Shown here piece after piece: positions 1 to 12,000 of a stretch of 64,000 nucleotides of DNA. The notes under the pieces were generated by a model that ran no database searches, had not been told where the DNA came from, and saw only the letters and a program-made list of their open reading frames with translations. Both the position numbers and the translations under genes were made by a program. Source of the stretch: Panorpa germanica (Eukaryota; Arthropoda; Insecta; Mecoptera; Panorpidae); NCBI GenBank assembly GCA_963678705.1, contig OY783209.1:13764001-13828000 (forward strand). Direction: 5' to 3'. Each line of letters opens with the position of its first letter. Positions within the stretch are counted from its first letter, which is position 1.

Positions 1-683
1 TATATTCGGGGATTGAGGGAGATAGCGTCTGTCTATTACCATTAAAGAAATATTTGTTGAAAAAGGATAGCATATACTTTAAACATACTGAACTGAACAA
101 AATACTATACAAGTATACTTGTCTAAGTATATTTTACTTGTCTAACCGCATCTCGTTTCTCTCTCACTTTGGAATAAAGGAGATGAAAGTGAACTTAAAA
201 AAAATATATCCATGTGGGAAAGAAACAGAAATACTTAATGAATGATGTTGGAAAAAGAAATAATATTATTATGAAAGAATTCTAACAACTAACACAAAAT
301 CTGTGACAGGTAGAAAACTTGTAAAGCGTTAGAATAGAATTGTACGAGTGACTCGAACTTCACCAAATAGGGCACTTCACTAAATTGTTTACTGGGTTGT
401 GTTAGATCGAGAAGAAACGTTCAACATTATTTTTAATAAATACGTTCTGTATGTGCATAGACATTTTTGTCATAGACTGCCTATAGCATTTGATGGTTAT
501 ACTTATAAGAAAAACAGAAAGCTGCAGAACAGCATCGTCAAACCACAAAAACCTCTTTATCTTTTGATATCGTTTTGATTAATTTAAGACAGTTCCAACA
601 AACCAACAACAATATCTTGCAAATATTCACAGCAACGCTTCATTTTAATATTATGAGAAAAATTTACAGATGCAAATATTTTA

Positions 684-893
684 GTGAAACAAGCTGATAA
701 TGACGCTAATGACCTCATAATTGAAACAGCCACAGAACAATCCAATACAACAAATGCAAATATCGTTGTCGGTGAAGATGTTGGCTTATCAGTACTACTG
801 ACTACACGAACTCCAATTGATAAAATTAATAATTTTTTGAAGCCCGGGCAAGCTCAACAACTGATGTATCTTGACGATTATCAGTCAGAATAA
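684..893 (+). pseudogene. Possible transposon-protein fragment
   Basis: A 69-codon open frame contains the core GEDVGLSVLL followed by FLKPG. This resembles, from memory only, a block of an uncharacterised protein that recurs in insect genomes and is usually transposon-encoded (GEDVDLLVLL...FLKPGK). It has no splice-supported partner exons, sits in repeat-rich DNA and ends soon after. I read it as a decayed fragment, not a host gene. The family cannot be named with confidence. Confidence 0.3.
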
Positions 894-1029
894 CATCTTC
901 CCGAAACCAACAATAATTCGTGCTATTTAAATTACTTTCAATAGTACCATCTTTTAATTATTATAATATTTTTTAATAAAACTTAGTCACAATAAATCAT
1001 AGACCATGTCTACCGAGGACACCACCTTA

Positions 1030-1414
1030 AAAAAAATGCGCCGAATACACTACCTCACAGGTGGTGCGGAAATGTGTGCATATTATGTAATACGACTTCT
1101 TCAACTTTTAGAATCGCAATATCTCAGGAATGGTGATTCTTAGAAAAAAAGTAAAAAAACAATTTTTGTAGATAATTTCATGATCTACAACTTTTGTCTA
1201 ATCTATTTTTATGATAAAACTTACCGTTTACCGGAAAAATTGGAAAAACCATTTTCATAGACCTTTCAACTTGAATAACTTTTTATGCAGATGTGCGATC
1301 GGTGAGGACTTTTAGTATTTTATTTGTGATATTATCCCATAGGTCTATGCCAACTTTCAGCTCTATGCGAATTATAGCTAACTTACCAATATTTTATCCT
1401 TTATTTTGACCAGG
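1030..1414 (+). repeat. Solo arm of foldback-type element
   Basis: This segment (cactacctcacaggt... to ...ttgaccagg) is a near copy of the right arm of the inverted-repeat element at 41825-42899. Shared blocks include a shared core about aatatctcaggaat, gtgcgatcggtgaggactttt and the terminal tctatgcga...tagcta. Here only one arm is present. The end reads ccagg followed directly by ttaa. Confidence 0.7.
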
Positions 1415-1619
1415 TTAACTAGCTGTTCAGCCCGTTGCAAGAGAACGAGTATGAGTTATGTGTTTGCCCTTTTTTTAAGTAATTAATATTTTAAATGAGT
1501 ATAATTTTTTAATTGAGTCCACTGCACGTTACATTTATAAACTGTCATTAAATTTACAATATCTACGTTTTTCTGACTTTTTTGCAATCTTTTCTCAATT
1601 CATGGGCTCTCTTTTAATT

Positions 1620-1740
1620 TCTTTGATGCAGTTACGTTCAGTATGCTTTAATATAAAGAACTGCTTCAATTAATTTTAAATAACTACTAATAAATAAAGC
1701 ATAATGAACATAACTGCATTAAAACATTTCAAAGAATCAA
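1620..1740. repeat. Imperfect inverted repeat (hairpin)
   Basis: ttctttgatgcagttacgtt near 1618 reappears in reverse complement as a variant near 1699-1738 (gcataatgaacataactgca ... caaagaa). A third, related block (acataatgaacatacctgt) lies near 1822. This looks like remnants of a small foldback element. Confidence 0.45.
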
Positions 1741-2075
1741 AAAAATAAATTTTAGAAAAGTCACATAAAACCTAGAGACGCGTAGTAATTTATAATGTAA
1801 TGAAGCAGTTTCTTATTTTAGACATAATGAACATACCTGTAACAAAAATTTCAAAGAAATGAAATGTTTCTTTTAGAAAAAAATGTCCATGAATTTAAGA
1901 AAAACTCACTTTTGCTAAAATTAGAAGTACAACATATTTGTCAATTAAGAGCAGAACCTTTGTTCATTTCAAGAAATGTAGTCTTCTTTTCGCTAGAATT
2001 AAAAATAGTAGATGTTACCTTTTTTACAAGAGTATATTCTTCTTTCATCCCAAATAATGCAGAAATGACATATTT

Positions 2076-2139
2076 CCAACGCCTGATCAGCATGCTACTA
2101 CATATTCACAATATATGTATATAGTTGCATAATGATCAG
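2076..2139. repeat. Short inverted repeat gcctgatca/tgatcaggc
   Basis: gcctgatca is followed about 45 nt later by its exact reverse complement tgatcaggc. The paired ends may be the termini of a tiny transposon remnant. No target-site duplication was identified. Confidence 0.4.
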
Positions 2140-2507
2140 GCGCTGAAGTTTATAAACTAAGGCTGTCTTCTATGTTCTAGATGTAGATCTAGATCTTATA
2201 TGATTAATAATTAACTAAGTTGTTGCTAGAGTATAAATATCTATAGTTATAAGTATTTAAAACTCTCCCTTCTTCATTTTCTTCTTCTAAACTTTTTTCA
2301 TCTCAAGAATGCAGAACATGTTAATGTTGCTAAAATTCAAAATACAACATTTGCATCAATTTTAACAAGAGTACAACCTTCTTTGATCTCAAGGAATGTG
2401 AAAATTTGATAACTTTGGTTCCTAATATACTGGATTTGTATATAAGAAATTCCCAAATTAGTTTAAGTTAAGTCTTCTTCGATTTCTTTGGTTATTTAAA
2501 ATATTAA

Positions 2508-2690
2508 TAAGAGCTGTATAAATCTACGATACGATTGTGAAATTTGTTCTATTCGTTCCTATATACATTTAAAAAAAAATTAGTGACGCATTGCTTTTCA
2601 TTGGATCGCAGATTTATACGCCACAACTGGTTTTAAGCATGAGTAACCGCCGAACTCTCGTCATTTCATCTTATAAGTTATATATAGTTA
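2508..2690 (+). repeat. Small inverted-repeat element, copy 1
   Basis: gtataaatctacgat near 2517 is matched in inverse by atcgcagatttatac near 2608-2622. The segment continues with a block ending in ccgaactctcg. A second, diverged copy of the same order of blocks lies at about 39315-39500. Two copies with inverted ends suggest a short non-autonomous DNA transposon. Confidence 0.5.
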
Positions 2691-3051
2691 TATATAGTTA
2701 TATTAGATTTGCTATCTGAATTATAATACACATTGCATTACACAAAAGGTTTGCGTATGTATGTATTCAAAGTTTGCCATAATTATGCATAGTTAGCCAT
2801 CTGCTGATTAGAAGATTTTTCTTGTGAATGTGGTTGTGATCACAGACTAAATAATGTTGGTGATCACTACTATTGTCGTTAAACTCGGATAGTTACTTAC
2901 ACTGCCATCTGACACCCATGCATTAAACTTAAATATGACACTAAATTGGGCGTAACTGAAGACTAGGTAACTACAGTATGTAATTTGAGAATATACTTAA
3001 GTTTGTTCAGTTTGTTTTGTATCGTACGTCTTTAGAGAGCGTTATGTTATT

Positions 3052-6000
3052 ATGGGTGCAATCAATTTTAAAATATTTTTGGTAATAAGTGTAGTGTTTT
3101 CACAGATTAACGCAGGTAAATAATACCACTTAAGAACAATTCATAACTTTATAATACATAGATTATATATATTCCAAAATGATTTGTTAAACATTTATAA
3201 TAACGTTAGACCAAGCCCATATTCAACATGGCAGACGAGTTTTTTGAAAATTTATATAATTTAAAAATTGAAAAGCAGCAAAATACAACATTATTTAATC
3301 TATGTACCTGCTAGGACTTGATTTACAAATATTTTATATATTGGAAGTTGTTTTTATATTTTCAAAAACCTAACCTAAAGTTTGTATTTATAATCCATAC
3401 TATATGTAAATTATTTGTCATCACATAGTAAATAAAAGGGAAGGGGAATTGTTACTCAGTTTGAATTAATTAAATTGTTATTATTAATTCTTAGTATTTA
3501 TGGCAACTCATTAGTTTTAACTTTCAATGTAACATATTTATAGGTTAGAATTACTTTCATTGTTTTTATAATTATATATTTTCTTTTCTCTTATCAGAAT
3601 ATGAATCCAGATATTACACCGAATATGAATGCAATACCCCTTTACTTGAAAGAGCTGTACTAACAGCTACCTCAGCACTTCCTGAAAGAGGCGCAGAAAA
3701 TGCTAGATTATACGGTAAGATTTTGTAAATATATATTTTTATAAATCAAAACCTAATTTCACCCTTTTTTTCTGTGGACTAGACAGTTGTAGTTGCTAAT
3801 ACTATACCTACTATTATAAATGTAATTATTAGATGTATTTTAATTAATGTATAAAACAATACTGCAAATGTTTTAATATTATAAGTGAGAGTGGGCGTTC
3901 AGCTCTTGGTCATTTTCAATGAGTCATTTGGGGTCAAGAGTTCGTAATATTATCACACACTACAGAAAAAATCTTAGTAACAAGATTATGTAATATTTTA
4001 AAATAAAAATTATTATTGATGTGAATTGTTTCAAGCTAAAATCAACAAAGCTCTGTTTGTCTGCAGGTGACCTCTGAACTCTTCCAATTAAATCCAGTGT
4101 GTGACTCCGAACCTAATTCTGAGATTAAAATCTTATAGTTAAAGTAACCTTTGAAGAATTAAAATTTATATCTAGGTTTAAGTTTGTCTACATAATTAAT
4201 TTTAAGTAAACATCGTTTTAGTTAATTTGAGACGAATGTAATTTTTTTTACTTTAATGCTAAGTAATTTACGTAAAATGTCAATTAACAACGCACACGCC
4301 CGCTGGGCTTTCAATGTCACTTCCTGGCATCCAACAGAGAAAGAAATTTCATTAGCGATTTCTTGTGTTCAACCTGAAGAGAAAACTCGAATTTCGAAGT
4401 TTGTTTTTCAAAAAGATTTTAAGTCTTCATTAATTGGTCGTTTACTTATGAGAAAATTTGTTAATTTAGCAACGTCTGTCCCTTACAAAGAAATAATATT
4501 CAGCAGGGATATGCATGGCAAACCATATTGCAGTAACAATCTTCCAAATTTTAATTTTGATTTCAACGTGTCGCATCAAGGTGATTACGTTGTTTTAGCT
4601 GGTGAAATAGGTTTATCTAAGATTGGTATTGATGTAATGAAAATGGAATATACTGGCGGGAAAAACTTAAATGATTTTTTTCGTTTAATGAATCGTACTT
4701 TTTCATTAGAAGAGTGGGAGACTATAAAACATTCAAATAATGAAAGAAAACAAATTGAAATGTTTTGTAGACATTGGTGTTTAAAGGAATCTTATGTTAA
4801 AAATGTTGGTGTAGGGATTACAGTAGATTTACAGAAAATTACTTTTAATATTATTGATAAAATATTATCAAAGGATTCGTTGACTTACAGCACAGAGTGT
4901 ACAGTAAATGGTATTGAACTTTCTGATTGGATTTTTGAGGAATCCTTATTAGATGATGAACATTGCGTATCTGTAGCAATGAATTTAAATGGGCCTATCA
5001 AAAAATCGGATCAATTATTTCACGTGTTAAATTTTGATGAACTAATGGAAAATTCCGTACCATTATTGAAAGAAGACGCCTCTCTATGTAAAGCTTTCTT
5101 CGATAAAGAAGATAAACCTGGTCGATAGATGGTGGCAATTCTAATTTTTGGGAAATGGGATGTAAAATTGGGGTAATAAAACATTTGCAGTAATTTTATA
5201 TAATATTCTTATGTAGTTTCTATTTTTTTTTTTTTAATTATTTTAGAGATAAATGTATTATAATAATTAGTAATAAATTTGTTCTAAATGCGATCTATGT
5301 TTTTATAATAGAATAAAGAAAAGTTTATAAATTATGGAAATGAAACAGTAAATCACAAATAAAACAGCATGGTACGGATAGTGGTACGAAAAGAAAAGCA
5401 TAGCTTTAGTTAAATCAATAACAGCAAATGCAACCACGAGACATCTGTGTCATAACAGTTTCAAATAGTGGGGCTAATAACTTACATTTGTTTAACATAA
5501 AAGAAAATCTATTTTATTTCATTTCAATTAAAAAGAATTAAACGAAAACTATTTAGCAGATTCGTTTTAACATAAAATTTAGATTTATATCACTTTTTGT
5601 CCGTCCTTTTACCATATAGATTTGTTACTAACATATTTTATTACCATTTAAGAGCTTATTGTTTTTTACTCCATTGTTTATTGAAATAGCTGAAATGAAA
5701 CTAATTATCAATTAGAAATCAATTTAATTCTTTCGTTCTATTTGCAACTCTTTTTGAAGTTGAACAACTTCATACTGGATGTAATTATTTTCTTTTTCAA
5801 ATATGAAACTTAAGACTTCAGTGAAGATTTGTTGTTGAATTGTTTTATAAATTTACTGTTGAAAAAATACAGCTTCTAGTTTTCTAATGTAGATGTAATT
5901 TTGTAATGTATTGTCTTTAGTTATTGATTTAAAAAGAAAGTAGTGATTTAAAGACTTACTCTGTATTTTCAATATGCCAATAAATAAAAGGATTAACAAT

Positions 6001-9000
6001 AATAATATGCCACCATTAAAACATTAATTTATGTGTCACACTAAGAATTTAAGTTTACTAAAAACTGTTAACATAGACCCGCAGGTACTGACTGAAAACT
6101 TCCAACTATTTCCTACAGGATGGCATCCTTTCAGACGTCCAATTTTATAATTAATGAAAAAACTGACATGAACCGTTTTGTTGATTCTAAATAGTCACCA
6201 TACTACCGTAAAAAAGCAGATTTTCCCATTTCTAATACAATTGCACATTTAGCAGGAGTAGTGAAAATTTTCTTTACGGTAGTATACCAAAACGGTAAAG
6301 CATGGTGATTTTCATTCATTTTTTCATCAATGATCAAATTTGAGTCTTAAGGTGTGCATATTGTAAGAAATGGTGGGAATTTTTGTGTCACTATCTGTAG
6401 GTTGAACATTTTTATAATATGGAATGTCATGTTGTGCAAAAAAAAACAAAGGGCATATAATGTCCATATTATATATCTTTGTTTTAAGATAGCTTAGCAA
6501 TAAACAGGCTTACAAACATGGAATTTATTTAATATTACGAAAGGGTCATTACTTGAGTTAACATCAATGATTAACTAAAATATGTCTGAGCGTGCTTAGT
6601 AGGTTTTCTAATCTTAGCATGATTTTATTTCATAATTTTATTTTTTTTAATTTTTTTTTTTTACAAAATTATCTTCACTACTGGGCAATATTTCCTGTGT
6701 TGCTGTAATATGAAAATCGTCCACCATTCAATAAAAAAATATGATACAAATTATCATATTATATCATATATATACGATATTTCACTTGAAAAATGAAGGT
6801 GGAAATGCCTGGACGGCTGCTAGTAGCGATTTCGACCAACAGTTGATAATAGATTTAGGTTCTGTTATGAATATAACGAGAATAGCCACTCAAGGCCGGT
6901 CTCATAGTCAAGACTATGTTACTGAATTTGGAATAAGCTACGGCTACAATGGACTTGATTACGCGGGTTATAAGGAACCTGGTGGAAACGATAAGGTAAT
7001 TGATCAGAACTAGCTGAACTGGAGAAGATTATAATATGATAATTAATAACTGAAAATGTCTTTTGGTGGTGGATGGTGCAGGTTGCTTTTGGGATTGCTT
7101 ATTACCTATTGAAGAGTAATAATATTAGCTTACCAATATTTCTTGTATGATATGACCACTAAAATAATCTTAAAGTTAAATGCACTTTTCTGACTAAATT
7201 TATAATCAAGAAATTAGACGCGTTTACTTAAACAGTAAATGATTATATATTAAACAGTTCAATGTAAATTGTTTTCTTATATTCATCAAAATTTTCAGAA
7301 GTTTATTAATTTAACTAATAATAATATAAATAAATATGTTCCGCAATTGGTTGGTCTGGAGGCAATGTTATCACTCTTCTCTGAAAGTTAAATGTTTTGG
7401 GCTAGATATGTATATAGCTAATTTGCTTGTGTTCTATCACTATGCGCTTCTTTCTTCTTATGTATTAGTTATGTATGTTTAGTTTAGTTTGTATTTCGCA
7501 TTTTTTGTAATGTATGTATAAACACAAATTTAATGTTACTCTAAATAAATAATCATTTACAATTTCTAACATAGTAAACAATTAATTTATCATATTAAGT
7601 AATTCTGTTTAATTAATATCAGGAATGATGAAAAATATCATATATTTGTATTTCCATTAATAAATTTTATTTTTAATTTGTATTAAGACTTTTGATCCAG
7701 AAATTGATAAATTAATAAATAATAATTATTAGTAGCTATACAAAACTTAATTTCAAATATTTTTTATATTTTATCATTACCATCCATAATTATTCTAGTA
7801 TTAAAATTAAAAATATTTATTGCTAAGTAGTATTTAACAATATTAAATCAAAATAGTCGTACTTAGAGTGGAGATAGATTGGGTTGATTAATTTTTTATT
7901 AAAAAAAAAATACTTTTTTAATATTCTTATAATGCGCTATTTGCGGGACCCTGTATTAAGTTTTGTTTTGGTATCAAATATAACTTCGTTTTCATTCATA
8001 AAGCGCCACTGTACATTCCATCAACTATTACATGTATATAGTAGTACTATACTAACATCTTCCATCTGATTTTCTCCGCTTGGTTTGTTATTGCCGGCAT
8101 GCAGGTGAATCGGCTTGGACTCCAGAAGACAGCACATATTATAACTTCTTGACGATTGATCTTGGGGAGAGAAAAGAGATTAGGTCTATAGCAACATCAG
8201 GGCGTCCCAGTACTAGCGAATATGTAACTGAATATATTGTACAGTATTCAGATGATGGAGACGCTTGGAGATCATGCACTGATCCATTAGGCGACGTGCA
8301 GGTAACATGCAGGACTTTTACCGAATTCGTTTTTATTATTTTGATCTTAATTTGATATTCAAATATTATTTGCTGCATATTACAGTAGACTCAATTTAAT
8401 TTGCTGTAAATCAGTCAACGTTTTTTGAATGTAAATTCTTCTTCTTATAATTTCATATTACATAATATTTAATAATATTATTTTCGAGGCACACAGTTGT
8501 GTTCGGCTTCGATTCCTGCGTTATATTTTTATGGGTTTGATTCTTTCGTTCAAGAATAAGATCATTGTTTAATCCTAAATGTATAACGTAATGATGTAGC
8601 GTATTCAAAATTGAAACTTATTTGAATAAAATGTTTTACTAGGCTCAACTTATTGTGACGTTAGATGGTTCATAATAATTTTTTATTAAACACTCTACTC
8701 GACTGTAAAATATGGACTAGCAGATAAAAGGCAAACCAAAATGAGGGCGTAACAAAATCAACTTGGAACATAAAGCGCACCACGTATATTTCACGATTAT
8801 TTGTACTTTTGGTATTTACTGATAAGCAACCTCTATAAAATATTGATTGTTTCCACATAAATCTTTTAAGTCACTCACTCCATTTTTTTCTTTATGATAC
8901 TTTACTTTATATAAGTTTGTTAAATAAAAAAGGTAATGGTTGTGGTGATCTATAAATATATAAACAACACACTTTTCGTAAGCTAACCTTTTATCTAATA

Positions 9001-12000
9001 ATGTAGTATTTATTATATAAGAAAGAATTATTCATTGCATGTCTACTATTAACATAATGCAAAATTTATGAATCACATTTTCTACTTACTAACAAAATCG
9101 CGAAGGACTAGTGGTATTGTATTAATGATATTGTAAATAATTTATCTATTTCCGTAGACTTTAATTATAATACTCATCTGCAGCAATAATAGTTACTTCC
9201 TGAGGTACTTAAGACAACCTTATTAACTATCGCTTATTTTTGCATATAATTATATTTAATGTGATTTTAATTTCATCTATACTCCAATTAATTTATTAAA
9301 GTTAATAGTTTTATTGTATCATAGATGTTCAAGGGTAATAGTAATGGGGAAGGTACCCGACACAATGAATTTGAAGTGCCTATTATTGCCCAATGGATAA
9401 GGATAAATCCTACAAGATGGCAAAATAGAATTTCTTTACGATTGGAACTTTATGGATGTGATTACGGTAAATTGATTTTATATTTTATCATTTTGTGTAA
9501 ATTATATATTATTATAATATATACAAGTATATTCGTTTTATTTTATTAGTTGCTGACAATTTGTATTTTAATGGCTCTTCTTTGGTCCGTCTGGATTTGT
9601 TGAGAGATCCTATTTCCGCATCACGTGAAGCTATTAAATTTAGATTTAAAACTTCAAAAGATACGGGAGTATTACTCTACAGTAGAGGAACTCAAGGAGA
9701 TTACATGGCGCTGCAATTAAGAGAAAATAGGATGCTCCTAAACATCGATTTAGGTATTTATGCAATCAGTCTTTAAAATAAATTCTTGGAACGAATATTT
9801 AATCCTCTAATGACTCACAGGATCTGGGCTAATGACAAGTTTGTCTGTTGGAAGTTTATTGGACGACAATATTTGGCATGACGTCGTAATATCTCGAAAT
9901 AGAAGAGATGTTGTGTTTTCTGTAGATAGAGTTATAATTCAAGGAAAAATAAAGGGTGATTTTAACAGACTGAATTTGAACAGAGGGGTATGTTATATAA
10001 ATAACCTATTAAATTTATATAGGCTATTAAAATAAACAAAGACAAATTGCTTTTTAGTTTTATATTGGGGGAGTGCCAAATACTCAAGAAGGTCTCGTTG
10101 TTGCGCAAAATTTTACCGGATGTTTTGAAAATTTATACTTTAATACTACAAATTTAATAAGAGATTTAAAAGAAGCTATTCAACAAGGAGAAGCTTTAAG
10201 ATATGAAAAAGTTAATACCCTATATTCATGTCCAGTAAGTGAAAGAATATATGTAGATACATTCTTTGTTTGGCTTCTATATAAAATTAATAAAAATATT
10301 AAATTTCAGGAACCTCCAATTATACCAGTTACTTTTGCTACTAGTGCTTCTTTTGCTAAGCTTAAGGGATACGAAGGTCAAAATCAATTGAATATTTCAT
10401 TTGCTTTTAGAACTTATGAGGAAACTGGATTAATGCTACATCATGATTTTTCTATGAAAGATACACATGTTAAAGTATGTTCATGAAAATTTATTGTCAA
10501 GCTTTAATGCATGAAGTATTAATTAATTATTTTATTTACAGATTTATCTAGAACTGGGAAAAGTAAAAGTGGAAATTGCCACTGAAAATAGTCCAAAGGC
10601 TATTTTAGATAATTATGATGAAACATTTAATGATGGAAAATGGCACACATTAGTTTTGACCATTAAAACAAATTTATTAACCCTCGATATAGATAGACGA
10701 CCAATGCAAACTGTGAGATTGTTAAAAATATCAACGGGTGGTCTTTACTTTATTGCAGGTTAATACCGGTATAAATGTAATCATATTTCATGATAATGAA
10801 TAATAATAATTTTGTTTGTATTATTTTTCGTAGGACGTAAATTAACTCCGGGTTTTGTGGGTTGTATGCGAATGATATCAATTGATGGAAGTTACTTGAA
10901 TCCTTCAGACTGGAAACAAGAGCATTATGAAGGAGAAGTCGTATTTGATGCTTGCAGAATGGTAGATCGGTGTAATCCAAATCCTTGCCAACATGGAGGG
11001 ATATGTAAGCAAAATAGTCTCGAATTTTTGTGTGATTGCACCGTCACTGGATATGCAGGAGCAGTTTGCCATACTTGTAAGTTCACATATTAAAATTATG
11101 TTATTAAATAAAGTTCTAGATAAGCAGTGTGAATATAATTTAATATTTCAGCTCTTAATCCATTGTCATGCCAAGCATATAAAAACGTACAAGCTGTCAA
11201 TCAGAGAGCTCATATAAAAATTGATGTTGATGGTAGTGGTCCTTTAGAACCATTCGAAGTTACTTGCGAGTTCTATGGTAAATATTACTGCATGTACTGT
11301 ATTGATGAATACTTGTGAATGTGTATAATTAATATTGTCAATAATTTTATAGCTGATGGCCGAATTTTAACGGTGTTGAGTCACAGTCAAGAACAAAGTA
11401 CAGTAGTTGATGGATTCCAAGAAGCAGGCAGTTTCAGACAAGATATTTTGTATGACGCATCCATGGAACAAATCGATGCACTGGTTAATAGATCTATCTC
11501 ATGTAGGCAACGTCTGAATTATGCATGTAGAGCGTCTAGATTAATGAATTCTCCTTGTAAGTCCAATTAAAAATAAGTTGATATTAGTAATTGAAGAATT
11601 ATATAAATTATATTATTTTCTTTAGCGGATGAGATAAATTTCCGCCCATTTTCTTGGTGGGTTTCAAGACATAATCAAAGAATGGATTATTGGGCTGGTG
11701 CATTACCTGGATCTCGAAAATGTGAATGTGGTATTGTTGGTAACTGTGTTGATCCTACCAAGTGGTGCAATTGCGACGCCGGGCGTCTTGGTATGTTTTT
11801 AAATATTATTCTATTAATACTTTACATATTTAATTCTAAATATTATGTTATTTATTCTAATAATTCCTTAAATAGAGTAACTAACTTATCGTGCTGTTTC
11901 GTTTATAGAATGGACTGAAGATGGTGGTGAAATAACTGAGAAAGAACATTTGCCAGTTAGGCAATTACGATTTGGTGATACTGGAAATCCTCTTGATGAG

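Larger units (their letters stand above)
1..3051. other. Region upstream of Nrx-IV: no intact gene, repeat debris
   Basis: No convincing exon is visible here. The stretch holds a transposon-like coding scrap near 684-893, a solo arm of a foldback-type repeat (about 1030-1414), an inverted repeat around 1620-1740, degenerate direct repeats at about 1900-2400, a hairpin pair at about 2076-2139 and a small inverted-repeat element at about 2508-2690. The Nrx-IV transcription start is probably near 3000-3050, but no clear TATA box or initiator decides it. Confidence 0.5.

Noticed and set aside
1864..2124. 86-codon open frame
   Set aside because: It lies in degenerate repeats, has no recognisable motif, and has no splice partners.
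8139..8378. Minus-strand open frame of 79 codons
   Set aside because: It is antisense to Nrx-IV alternative exon B.
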